Shown in pieces: positions 8,508-16,116 of a stretch of DNA of 64,000 nt (the stretch's first letter is position 1; each line of letters starts with the position of its first letter). A model generated the notes under the pieces. That model did not search any database. It was given only the letters and a program-made list of their open reading frames with translations, and was not told where the DNA came from. This DNA is from JAJFJD01 sp965228975 (GTDB lineage: Bacteria > Pseudomonadota > Alphaproteobacteria > UBA8366). The position numbers and the translations under genes are program-made. Location of the stretch: NCBI GenBank assembly GCA_965228975.1, contig OZ245851.1, positions 2,480,001 through 2,544,000 of the forward strand, given 5' to 3'.

Positions 8508-8589
8508 TGGTTCCCTAACCTAAAACAAGCGGCACTCGTACAGACGCGGTGCGCGATTTCTCATCCAGCCAAAAGTATAGACAGCGCAT

Positions 8590-8613
8590 ACACATTCGGC
8601 AATGCGAATATGT
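8590..8613. promoter_or_regulatory. Candidate sulfur-regulon operator, site 2 (dsrE-shdr operon)
   Basis: ACACATTC-N8-GAATATGT lies about 80 bp upstream of the dsrE start. The right half is the consensus exactly and the left half differs at one base. It is the best match of the seven sites to an inverted repeat. Confidence 0.65.
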
Positions 8614-8636
8614 TTTTACGGATTTGGCCTATTGCC

Positions 8637-9368
8637 CTAGCCGGACATCAACCGCATCACCTGCACCAAACCCGTCATAATGCCCACCATCGCGTCTTCA
8701 ATGTCATGCTGGCGTCGACGCAAGGCATCGAGGCTTTCGGCCACATTCGGCGGAGAATCTTCGAACTCCATTATCAGATCTTCCACCATGCCCGACTTGA
8801 TGCCCGGATTCGCGATGAAGCCGATGGCCTCCGGACCAACCTGAAAGACTGCCGGTTTGCCGGCCTCGTCCACCGCAAGCGTGTTGGCGTTTGGCGGCAG
8901 CACCGGACGGCCACGCATATACACAGCCATCGGAAACCGCTCAGGAAGGAATCCATTCAATGCCCCGTCGTTGCAGCGGCGCGCCTCCTCCACCGAAAAT
9001 ATAAAATCGCCGGGGTCCACGGCCCCGCCAGCGGCCAACGCCAGGATTTGGCTGCCAAGCCCAAACCCCGCGATCGGAATCGAGCGATCCAGGCATCGTT
9101 TGGCCAAGTCAATTTCCGGCTCCAATGTTGGAAGCTTATGGTCCCCGGCCGCCCCAAATGGCCCGCCGCCCAACAGAAAAACTCCGTCTGTGAAGTCGAG
9201 CGTGGCCGGCAGCCGGCCGGCATTGGCATGCGGACGAATATAAGTGAAGGCGATACCGCGCCCTTCCAAATGATCCTCCATCATCCCTAGGAACTCGCCG
9301 TCGGTATGTTGGATCACATATATGGATTTGCCGGGATTGGGCATTTGGACACTTTCGTCGAACGGCAA
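8637..9368 (-). CDS. Class I glutamine amidotransferase-like protein lacking all catalytic residues
   Basis: This 243-aa protein has the fold pattern of class I glutamine amidotransferases: YVIQHTDGE at the N-terminus, GVFLLGGGPFG, a nucleophile-elbow segment at 101-110, ERFPMAVY and a C-terminal FQVGPEAIGF block. Yet each catalytic position is changed. The elbow reads GFGLGSQ where active enzymes have GxCxGxQ (Cys to Gly103). The usual QFHPE reads IANPG (His to Asn187, Glu to Gly189). The reading frame is intact and of normal length, so it looks like a retained pseudoenzyme rather than a decaying gene. It lies between dsrE and soxX with its own upstream operator region. A binding or scaffold role in sulfur oxidation is inference; ammonia transfer from glutamine is very unlikely. 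Confidence 0.8.
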   Translation of the reverse strand: MPFDESVQMPNPGKSIYVIQHTDGEFLGMMEDHLEGRGIAFTYIRPHANAGRLPATLDFTDGVFLLGGGPFGAAGDHKLPTLEPEIDLAKRCLDRSIPIAGFGLGSQILALAAGGAVDPGDFIFSVEEARRCNDGALNGFLPERFPMAVYMRGRPVLPPNANTLAVDEAGKPAVFQVGPEAIGFIANPGIKSGMVEDLIMEFEDSPPNVAESLDALRRRQHDIEDAMVGIMTGLVQVMRLMSG

Positions 9369-9387
9369 ATGACCGAGGTTTATCGCG

Positions 9388-9427
9388 ATCGCATGGCCAT
9401 ATTAGAAATCGCATGGCCATATTAGAA
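9388..9427. repeat. 20-bp tandem duplication in the soxX upstream region
   Basis: The 20-bp unit starting ATCGCATGGCC and ending TTAGAA occurs twice head to tail (9388-9407 and 9408-9427), immediately before operator site 3. It may duplicate a promoter element or be a recent slippage product. Confidence 0.85.
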
Positions 9428-9432
9428 ATGTG

Positions 9433-9456
9433 ACATATCACACTTGTGTGGTATGT
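9433..9456. promoter_or_regulatory. Candidate sulfur-regulon operator, site 3 (sox operon)
   Basis: ACATATCA-N8-TGGTATGT is an inverted repeat with one mismatch, whose spacer CACTTGTG extends the symmetry. It lies 111 bp before the preferred soxX start and 65 bp from the divergent amidotransferase-like gene, so it can serve both. Confidence 0.65.
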
Positions 9457-9566
9457 ACAGGAACGAATATAGTTCCCCTATGAATGGTGCGAGGCAACTT
9501 CCTTCGTAGCGTTCAGTGAGCCGGTAAGAAAAAAGACCGGCGGGAATAATGAAATGGGAGAGGCCC

Positions 9567-10037
9567 ATGATCTCGTTTGGACGGCTATTAGCCGTTGTAG
9601 GCGTATTCGCCGCATTCACTATCACTACCCCAATTGCCGCTTCGGCGAATGAACTTGTTAAATTCAAGGTAGTGGGCAAGACCATTCCGAAATCACTGAC
9701 CGGCAAACCCGGCGACCCGAAAAAAGGTCTCGAGACCGCGGTCAACCGGCGGAAAGGCAATTGCCTCGCGTGTCATGTCCTGCCGAACGTCAAACAAGCT
9801 GACCACGGCGAGGTCGGCCCGCCGCTCGCCGGTGTCGCCAAACGCTATAAGGAAGGCGAGCTTCGGCTACGCTTGGTCGATTCGAAAAAGTTGAACCCGG
9901 ATACGATCATGCCTTCCTACTATCGGAACACCGGATATCACCGCCTGCAAAAGAAATGGAAAGGCAAGACCATCATTTCAGCGCAGGACGTCGAAGATAT
10001 TCTGGCCTACCTCAAAACGCTGACTAAATACGAATAG
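9567..10037 (+). CDS. soxX: SoxX, monohaem cytochrome c subunit of SoxXA
   Basis: From the ATG at 9567 this is a 156-aa exported cytochrome. The signal peptide is MISFGRLLAV... ending near ASA (about residue 27). One CLACH haem motif is at 66-70, and a downstream Met ligand occurs in DTIMPSYY. SoxXA covalently attaches thiosulfate to SoxY in the periplasm. GGGAGAGG precedes 9567 closely; an in-frame ATG at 9549 would add six residues before the signal peptide. It is the first gene of soxXYZAB, with 29 bp to soxY, behind operator site 3. Confidence 0.95.
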   Translation: MISFGRLLAVVGVFAAFTITTPIAASANELVKFKVVGKTIPKSLTGKPGDPKKGLETAVNRRKGNCLACHVLPNVKQADHGEVGPPLAGVAKRYKEGELRLRLVDSKKLNPDTIMPSYYRNTGYHRLQKKWKGKTIISAQDVEDILAYLKTLTKYE

Positions 10038-10066
10038 GCCTAGCGGGAAATCAGGAGACTCCCATC

Positions 10067-10534
10067 ATGATAAAGAAATCCATCGAACGCAGAGACATAA
10101 TGCGGGGCCTGGGCATCGGAGCCGTTGCGGTGACCGTCGGCAGCTTCGCAACCAAGGAACTCTACGCGAAAGCAGGAGACGCCGACGCGTTGATGAAAAA
10201 ATTGACCGGCGGCAAATCGTACAAATCCGGCAAGGTCAAATTGAAACTTCCGGAAATCGCCGAGAACGGCCGGACGGTTCCAATGTCCGTTATGGTTGAG
10301 AGCCCGATGACGGACAAGAATTACGTAAAGGCCATCCATGTGGTTTCCGAGGGAAACCCGAACCCGGAGGTCATTTCCTTCAATCTCTCGCCAGCCGTGG
10401 GCAAAGCGCAAGTCTCGACCCGAATTCGCCTCGGGAAGACACAGAATATCCAGGCAGCGGCGGTGATGAGCGACGGTTCGGTTTATCTCACCAAACAGAA
10501 GATCAAAGTCACCATCGGCGGCTGCGGCGGCTAG
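10067..10534 (+). CDS. soxY: SoxY, sulfur-substrate carrier subunit
   Basis: This 155-aa protein has a signal with a twin-arginine-like start (IERRDIMRG) and hydrophobic stretch, a beta-rich body and the C-terminal swinging arm VTIGGCGG. The cysteine in GGCGG is the known site where sulfur substrates are bound during the Sox cycle. It pairs with soxZ 22 bp downstream. It differs clearly from the second SoxY at 22069-22551 outside the core segments. Confidence 0.97.
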   Translation: MIKKSIERRDIMRGLGIGAVAVTVGSFATKELYAKAGDADALMKKLTGGKSYKSGKVKLKLPEIAENGRTVPMSVMVESPMTDKNYVKAIHVVSEGNPNPEVISFNLSPAVGKAQVSTRIRLGKTQNIQAAAVMSDGSVYLTKQKIKVTIGGCGG

Positions 10535-10556
10535 GTGAGATCAGAGGAGGATTACC

Positions 10557-10883
10557 ATGGCTAGGAAAGCCCGCGTAAAAGTTCCGGCTACAGCCAAGAA
10601 AGGCGAAGTCATTCAAATCAAGACGCTGATCCCGCACAAGATGGAGACCGGCCTCCGCAAGGATAGCAAGACAAAGAAACTCATCCCGCGGAACATCATC
10701 AAAAAGTTCGTCTGCAAATTCGAGGGCAAGGAAGTGTTCAGCGCCGACTTGCACCCGGCCGTTGCCGCCAACCCGTATTTCGCGTTCTTCACGCGCGTGG
10801 AAAAGAGTGGCACCTACGAGTTCATTTGGACGGACGATCAGGGAAATTCCACCAAGGCGTCAAAAAAAATCACGGTCAATTAA
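10557..10883 (+). CDS. soxZ: SoxZ, partner of SoxY
   Basis: This 108-aa protein without a signal peptide is typical of SoxZ, which is co-exported with SoxY. Family segments include IQIKTLIPHKMETGLRKD, SADLHPAVAANPY and TYEFIWTDDQG. AGAGGAGG lies just upstream of the ATG. SoxYZ forms the carrier heterodimer on which thiosulfate is processed. Confidence 0.97.
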   Translation: MARKARVKVPATAKKGEVIQIKTLIPHKMETGLRKDSKTKKLIPRNIIKKFVCKFEGKEVFSADLHPAVAANPYFAFFTRVEKSGTYEFIWTDDQGNSTKASKKITVN

Positions 10884-10908
10884 GCAGCCGGACTGGAGGG
10901 AACGCTTT

Positions 10909-11757
10909 ATGTCAAAGAGAAAATGGACAGTCGGCTTAGTCGTCGCAAGCTGTATCAGTTTTGTCGCAATCGGCGTCGGCAGTGTTTCCAGCGCGGACAA
11001 GCAGTCCGAGTTGGAACGCCGGTCGGCCGATCCACGGAACAAAGCCTATATGGTTGGCGACAAGCATTCCGGCTACGTCTACATGACGTCGCTGACCCGC
11101 GACATGCAAGACGACGACTTCGCGAATCCGGCCTTTCTTTGGGTCGATGTAGGCGAAGAGTTTTGGAATAAAAAGCAAGGATCCAAAGGAAAGTCTTGCG
11201 CATCTTGCCACCAGGACGCCGCGAAATCGATGAAGGGCGTCATGGCCCGTTATCCGGTCTATGACGAAAAATCGAAAAAGATGGTCGCCCTGCAGGCGAA
11301 GATGAACAGCGAACTCAAGGAAAAGATGGGCGCTGACCCGATCAAATGGGAATCGCGCGAGATGCTCGGCCTGGCGGCTTACGTCGGCCTACAATCGCGC
11401 GGCATGCCGATGAACGTGTCGATCGAAGGCCCCGCAAAAGCGTTCTACGAAGAAGGCAAGAAGTTCTACAACCAGCGCCGCGGACTGCTCGACATGGCCT
11501 GCAAACATTGTCATGTGGACAATGCCGGCAACATGCTCCGGTCGAACCTGTTGAGCCAAGGACAGCCGAACGGATTTCCGACGTATCGGCTGAAATGGCA
11601 GAAGCCTGGTTCTTTGCACCGGCGTTTTTCCGGATGCAATAAGCAGGTTCGGGCAAAGCCTTATAAGCGCGGCTCGCCGGAGTACACGAACCTCGAACTG
11701 TTCCTGAAGTATCGGGCCAACGGCCTCCCTGTCGAGACGCCCTCCGTACGGAACTAG
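10909..11757 (+). CDS. soxA: SoxA, dihaem cytochrome c subunit of SoxXA
   Basis: This 282-aa exported protein has a signal peptide (KRKWTVGLVVASCISF) and two haem motifs, CASCH and CKHCH, so it is a dihaem SoxA. The active-site cysteine lies in RFSGCNKQVRA near the C-terminus, matching the ligand cysteine that is persulfidated in the family. Together with SoxX it joins thiosulfate to SoxY. The start is placed at the ATG at 10909, preceded by GGAGGG; the longer open frame would overlap soxZ. A strong hairpin follows before soxB. Confidence 0.96.
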   Translation: MSKRKWTVGLVVASCISFVAIGVGSVSSADKQSELERRSADPRNKAYMVGDKHSGYVYMTSLTRDMQDDDFANPAFLWVDVGEEFWNKKQGSKGKSCASCHQDAAKSMKGVMARYPVYDEKSKKMVALQAKMNSELKEKMGADPIKWESREMLGLAAYVGLQSRGMPMNVSIEGPAKAFYEEGKKFYNQRRGLLDMACKHCHVDNAGNMLRSNLLSQGQPNGFPTYRLKWQKPGSLHRRFSGCNKQVRAKPYKRGSPEYTNLELFLKYRANGLPVETPSVRN

Positions 11758-11781
11758 GGAATCAGGGTTTGGCCAACATAT

Positions 11782-11839
11782 CGGCGGCGGCAAGAAAAGG
11801 ATCAAGGCAGCCAACTGCCAATCCGGCTTGCCGCCGCCG
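11782..11839 (+). terminator. Intercistronic hairpin between soxA and soxB
   Basis: A perfect 13-bp inverted repeat, CGGCGGCGGCAAG (11782) and CTTGCCGCCGCCG (11827), encloses a smaller GGCAG-CCAA-CTGCC stem. There is no T-run after it, so it may stabilise or partially terminate the soxXYZA message rather than end it. Confidence 0.6.
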
Positions 11840-11865
11840 TTCTCGTTTCTAGGAGGAAACGATAA

Positions 11866-13554
11866 ATGCTGACGCGCCGCGACTTTCTCCAGGTCACCGC
11901 CGCTGCGAGCGTAGCGCTCGGCGGCGGGTATGAACTTTCAGCGGCCGCAGCCAAGCAAAAGATTTCATTCGAGAAGCTGACGGACTTCGACGCGACCGGC
12001 CAAGTTACGCTGCTGAATTTCACCGATTGTCACGCACAGCTCATGCCGCTGCACTTCCGCGAGCCTTCGGTGAACATCGGCGTCGGGGATTTCGCGGGCT
12101 TGCCCCCGCATGTCACCGGCGAGGACATGTTGAAGCGGTTCAAGCTCGAAGCCGGGTCGCCCGAAGCATATGCCTTCTCCAGCGAAGATTTTGTGCAGCT
12201 GAGCCGTGAGTATGGACGTGTTGGCGGCATGGCGCATATGGCGACGCTGATCAAAAAAGTGCGTGCGGAACGGCCAGGAAAAACACTGCTGATCGACAAC
12301 GGTGATACGTGGCAGGGCTCCTACACCGCGCTCAAGACACGCGGCGCGGATATGGTCGATGTCCAGAACGCCCTTGGCATCGATGCAATGACCGCCCATT
12401 GGGAATTCACATACGGACAGGACCGGGTCCTTGAGCTGATCAAGAAGCTCAAAGCCCCCTTCTTGGCCGGGAATGTAACGGATACCGAGTGGGAAGAGCC
12501 GGTTTTCAAGGCGATCGAATATTTCGACCGCGGCGGCATAAAAATCGCGGTCATCGGCCAGGCATTTCCCTATACCCCGGTGGCCAATCCACGCTATCTG
12601 ATTCCGCAATGGTCGTTCGGCATCAAAGAAGACACCGTCCGCGCGAACGTTGAGAAGGCGAAGGCCGCCGGCGCTGAACTCATCGTGCTCGCAAGCCACG
12701 ACGGTTTCGACGTGGACCGCAAGCTCGCATCCCGGGTCGACGGTATAGACGTCATCCTGACCGGCCACACGCACGACGCCATCCCGAATATCGTGACGGT
12801 CGGGGATACCCTCATGGTGGCATCGGGCTCGCATGGCAAGTTTCTGGCACGGCTGGATCTGGAGATTAAGAATAAACGGATTGCCAAATATCGCTTCAAA
12901 CTCATGCCGGTCTTCGCCGACGCCATTCCGGCCGACAAGGAAATGACGGCGTTGATTGACAAGATTCGAGCGCCCTATCAATCGGAACTCGACGAAGTCG
13001 TCGGCAAGACCGAAAAGCTCTTGTACCGGCGTGGCAATTTCAACGGCACGTTCGACGATTTGATCTGCCAAGCGATGATCGAAGAACGGGACGCACAGAT
13101 CGCTTTTTCACCGGGGTTCCGCTGGGGCGCGTGCGTGCTGCCGGATCAAGCGATCCGGATGGAAGATGTCTACAATCATACCGCCATTACCTATGCGGCC
13201 TGCACCCGCAATAGCTTGCAGGGTGACTTCCTGAAGGTCATTCTCGAAGATGTCGGGGACAATCTCTTCAACGTGGATCCCTACTACCAGCAGGGGGGCG
13301 ATATGGTCCGCGTCGGCGGCATGGGCTTCACCTTCGACATCTCAAAGAAGATGGGGGACCGGGTTTCCGACATGACCCTGCTTTCCACGGGTGAACCCAT
13401 CGATCCCGCCAAGAGCTATGTCGTCGCGGGCTGGGCCTCCGTAAATGAGAATGCCGAAGGCCCGCCGATCTACGACGTGGTGAAGAGCTATATCAAGAAA
13501 AAGCAGGTCATAACTGACGTCGGCAAGAGCGCGATTACGGTTCGCGGCGCCTAG
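11866..13554 (+). CDS. soxB: SoxB, thiol sulfatase (5'-nucleotidase family)
   Basis: This 562-aa periplasmic protein has a Tat signal (TRRDFLQ). Di-manganese metallophosphoesterase motifs are visible: NFTDCHAQL near residue 52, DNGDTW near residue 144 and GHTHDA near residue 302. The C-terminal nucleotidase-like domain follows, and the overall length is normal for SoxB. It hydrolyses the sulfonate from SoxY-bound thiosulfate, releasing sulfate. AGGAGG precedes the ATG. A ccdA-like gene follows 18 bp later. No soxCD is found, so the remaining sulfane sulfur must leave SoxY by another route. Confidence 0.97.
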   Translation: MLTRRDFLQVTAAASVALGGGYELSAAAAKQKISFEKLTDFDATGQVTLLNFTDCHAQLMPLHFREPSVNIGVGDFAGLPPHVTGEDMLKRFKLEAGSPEAYAFSSEDFVQLSREYGRVGGMAHMATLIKKVRAERPGKTLLIDNGDTWQGSYTALKTRGADMVDVQNALGIDAMTAHWEFTYGQDRVLELIKKLKAPFLAGNVTDTEWEEPVFKAIEYFDRGGIKIAVIGQAFPYTPVANPRYLIPQWSFGIKEDTVRANVEKAKAAGAELIVLASHDGFDVDRKLASRVDGIDVILTGHTHDAIPNIVTVGDTLMVASGSHGKFLARLDLEIKNKRIAKYRFKLMPVFADAIPADKEMTALIDKIRAPYQSELDEVVGKTEKLLYRRGNFNGTFDDLICQAMIEERDAQIAFSPGFRWGACVLPDQAIRMEDVYNHTAITYAACTRNSLQGDFLKVILEDVGDNLFNVDPYYQQGGDMVRVGGMGFTFDISKKMGDRVSDMTLLSTGEPIDPAKSYVVAGWASVNENAEGPPIYDVVKSYIKKKQVITDVGKSAITVRGA

Positions 13555-13572
13555 ACCGCCAGGATCACCACC

Positions 13573-14316
13573 ATGGATCCATTTCAAATCAGTTACCCTG
13601 GCGCGCTCCTCGCCGGCATTCTGAGCTTTGCCTCACCCTGCGTCTTGCCGCTGGTGCCGGCTTATCTGTCCTTTTTGAGCGGCGCTAGTTTCGAGCAACT
13701 GACAGACGACAACCAACAAGATCGAGCTTTACAACGACGCGTCTTTCTCGCGGCCCTCGCCTTTGTCGTCGGATTTGGGACCGTATTTGTGATCTTCGGC
13801 GCCACCGCGACCGCCCTAAGCCGGGCGCTCGTCGAGCATCTCGACATTCTGTCGAAAATCGCCGGCGTGGTCATCATCGTTTTCGGACTGCACTATATGG
13901 GGCTGTTCCGAATTTCGTTCCTCAATTACGAGAAACGGTTTCACGTCGAGCAAAAGCCATCGGGGTTAATTGGCGCCTATGTTCTTGGCCTCGCCTTCGC
14001 GTTCGGTTGGACACCCTGCGTCGGCCCCATTCTAGCATCGATTCTGATGGTGGCCGCGGCCGGTGACAGCATTTGGCACGGCACTGGATTGTTGACCGCC
14101 TACGCCATCGGGATCGGCGTGCCGTTCCTAATTGCCGCGCTTTTCGTCAAACCCTTCATGGCGTTCATGACGCGGTTCCGCAAGCACATCCGAAAGGTCG
14201 AAATCACGATCGGCCTGCTGCTGGTGATAACCGGCCTCGCCATCTTCACCGGTACCATCGCCGATGCCGCGCAATGGCTTTTGGACACCTTCCCCGCCTT
14301 CAGCAAGGTCGGATGA
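13573..14316 (+). CDS. ccdA: CcdA/DsbD-family thiol-electron transporter
   Basis: This 247-aa membrane protein has about six helices and the two CcdA signature cysteines, in FASPCVLPLVPAYLSFLSG near residue 25 and GWTPCVGPIL near residue 145. It carries reducing equivalents from cytoplasmic thioredoxin to the periplasm. It is the last gene of the soxXYZAB transcript and converges with a SoxW-like thioredoxin. This suggests a SoxV/SoxW pair that keeps SoxY thiols reduced. The name SoxV would fit the context; ccdA describes the family. Confidence 0.9.
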   Translation: MDPFQISYPGALLAGILSFASPCVLPLVPAYLSFLSGASFEQLTDDNQQDRALQRRVFLAALAFVVGFGTVFVIFGATATALSRALVEHLDILSKIAGVVIIVFGLHYMGLFRISFLNYEKRFHVEQKPSGLIGAYVLGLAFAFGWTPCVGPILASILMVAAAGDSIWHGTGLLTAYAIGIGVPFLIAALFVKPFMAFMTRFRKHIRKVEITIGLLLVITGLAIFTGTIADAAQWLLDTFPAFSKVG

Positions 14317-14326
14317 CGGCTTCACG

Positions 14327-14962
14327 CTAGTCCCAAAGATTGACTTCCTTGCCCTGCTTTCGCAGTTCATCGGCATGGGCCGACAGCCAACGCTGGAAGT
14401 TCGGTTGCTTCTCGTATCCCTTGGTCTTCACGTAAACGAACGAATTCATGAAATGAAACGGCTTCCAATAGCCGAACAGGCGAAAGACCTCTCTGTCCCG
14501 CGGGTGCTTGGCTTTGGCCTTTTCGAGATCGTCGGGAAAATAAATCATCGTCGGCGTGAACTGAACGCCGTATTTGCGGGCAAACTGCTTCTCGGGCAAC
14601 TTCTCCCCATCAAAATCGGTGACCTCGCGCGAACCCCATAGATCCAGCTGAATGACGTTAAAATTCTTCTTCAGGTAATCGACAATTTCCGGCCGGCGCA
14701 AATTGACCTCATGCGTTTCCTTGCAGTAGGGGCATCCGCGCTGCTCGAAAAGCAACACCAAACGTTTTCCAGCCTTTTTCGATTCTTCCAGATCTTCCTT
14801 AAGGTCCAGAAAACTCTCGAAGAACCAGGGCTGGTGATACATTCCGTCCTCACCGGGCTCTATCGCCGGGAGAAGATTTCTTTTGGAGTATACCGGCTCA
14901 GCCGTTGCGCCCAAGAACAGGCCGCCAATCACCAATAAGGTCAATACACGCCAACGAGACAT
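14327..14962 (-). CDS. soxW: SoxW-like periplasmic thioredoxin
   Basis: This 211-aa exported thioredoxin-fold protein has a signal peptide (WRVLTLLVIGGLFLGATA) and the redox motif RGCPYCK in a context typical of SoxW-type thioredoxins (VLLFEQRGCPYC...). A cis-proline region FTPTMIYF follows, and the extended C-terminus ends KEVNLWD. It is the likely partner of the CcdA-like protein encoded convergently 10 bp away, and its promoter region carries operator site 4. It resembles a second gene at 27265-27828. Confidence 0.88.
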   Translation of the reverse strand: MSRWRVLTLLVIGGLFLGATAEPVYSKRNLLPAIEPGEDGMYHQPWFFESFLDLKEDLEESKKAGKRLVLLFEQRGCPYCKETHEVNLRRPEIVDYLKKNFNVIQLDLWGSREVTDFDGEKLPEKQFARKYGVQFTPTMIYFPDDLEKAKAKHPRDREVFRLFGYWKPFHFMNSFVYVKTKGYEKQPNFQRWLSAHADELRKQGKEVNLWD

Positions 14963-14991
14963 GTCGCCACCTCCATAAGAACCATCGAATA

Positions 14992-15015
14992 TACATCATA
15001 ATAATGGAATGTGTG
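14992..15015. promoter_or_regulatory. Candidate sulfur-regulon operator, site 4 (soxW-like gene)
   Basis: ATACATCA-N8-GAATGTGT lies 30 bp upstream of the soxW-like start. The half-sites match those of sites 6 and 7. Confidence 0.6.
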
Positions 15016-15030
15016 TGTCCCGGACAGCCT

Positions 15031-16110
15031 TTAGCCGCCGTCGATGGCATTTCCCAAGGCCGCCTCGAACGTCGCGGGATCCAAGCTTATCGTACCGACC
15101 GCAGCCGTATCGAAGAATTCGCGGATGACAGTCGCGGCCTTGTCGATGAACACGCCTTCCAAAGCCGTCTCCAAATCGAAGAGAACGCGTGGCGGACTGA
15201 TGAAAAAATCGCCGGTGAACAGAATTTCCCGGATACGGCTGTTCTGGGGGTCTTCCAATCGCAGGTGGGCCCGTAAGGTTCCACCCGGTCCAGTGACTTC
15301 GCCGATCCGCGGCAGAGCATCGATCGTCGGATCGTCCAGTTCGAAGACAAAGGCGTCCGTGCCGATTTCAGTGTCGACAAGGTCCCTCGCCCTCGCCTCC
15401 TCTTCGGGCGTGGCCTCACATCGCTCCGGCGCTATATCGAGCTCGGATGCGAATCCGCTCAACAACGCATTTTGAATGTCCCGGTACGGCGGAATATCAC
15501 CGCCAAGCAATTCCCGCAGGGTCACGATACGCTGCGCCGCTGAATCCAAATTACGTTTTTCAAGTTTCGCCTGCGGCACATTGAGCGCCTTGATCATTTC
15601 CTGCGGATCCGATTCGATCAAAAGCGTTCCCTGATAGAAAATCGTGTTCCCGTCGAAAAAACCGCCGGTACCGCATAGTTTGCGGCCATTAACCTCGATA
15701 TCGTTGCGCGGCCGAAAGCGCGCATCGACGCCGAGCGTCCGAAGCCCTCGCGCAGCCGCTTCGCAAATCCGTTCGGTGATGGAACCGAGGTCGGCGCCGC
15801 CGAAGACGTCGCGCGAAAAAACCAATTCCCAGCCGAGCTGTCCCTGATCGAAATATATCGCGCCACCGCCGGTGATTCGGCGGGCGATCTCAATGTTGTT
15901 GGCTTCGCAATAGCCGCGGTGGATTTCACGGCTGACGAGTTGGTGCCGCCCCACGAGCGCACCCGGATAGAACCGCAAGAACCGGATGGTGTTCGAAATC
16001 TCGCCACTATGATGCGCATCGATCATCGCTTGATCGAAGGCGATGTTGGCCCGCGCACCGCGAAGACCGGTATCGATGACCCTCACAGGGCCCAGCGCTT
16101 GAGTCGTCAT
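15031..16110 (-). CDS. slpl: Lipoate-protein ligase sLpl(AB) for LbpA
   Basis: This 359-aa lipoate-protein ligase family protein contains the ligase core RRITGGGAIYFDQGQLGW (residues about 88-106), NDIEVNGRKLCGTGG and the downstream lysine-poor loop. A C-terminal LplB-like accessory domain is fused (residues about 265-359). Ligases of this sLpl(AB) type are encoded with sHdr genes and attach lipoate or octanoate precursors specifically to LbpA. It is the last gene of the minus-strand unit LLM-AurF-lipS2-lipT-lipS1-slpl, 6 bp after lipS1. Confidence 0.92.
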   Translation of the reverse strand: MTTQALGPVRVIDTGLRGARANIAFDQAMIDAHHSGEISNTIRFLRFYPGALVGRHQLVSREIHRGYCEANNIEIARRITGGGAIYFDQGQLGWELVFSRDVFGGADLGSITERICEAAARGLRTLGVDARFRPRNDIEVNGRKLCGTGGFFDGNTIFYQGTLLIESDPQEMIKALNVPQAKLEKRNLDSAAQRIVTLRELLGGDIPPYRDIQNALLSGFASELDIAPERCEATPEEEARARDLVDTEIGTDAFVFELDDPTIDALPRIGEVTGPGGTLRAHLRLEDPQNSRIREILFTGDFFISPPRVLFDLETALEGVFIDKAATVIREFFDTAAVGTISLDPATFEAALGNAIDGG

Positions 16111-16116
16111 TGGACG

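Noticed and set aside
11965..13071. Long open frame antisense to soxB
   Set aside because: It mirrors the codon pattern of soxB, has no family resemblance and no ribosome site of its own.
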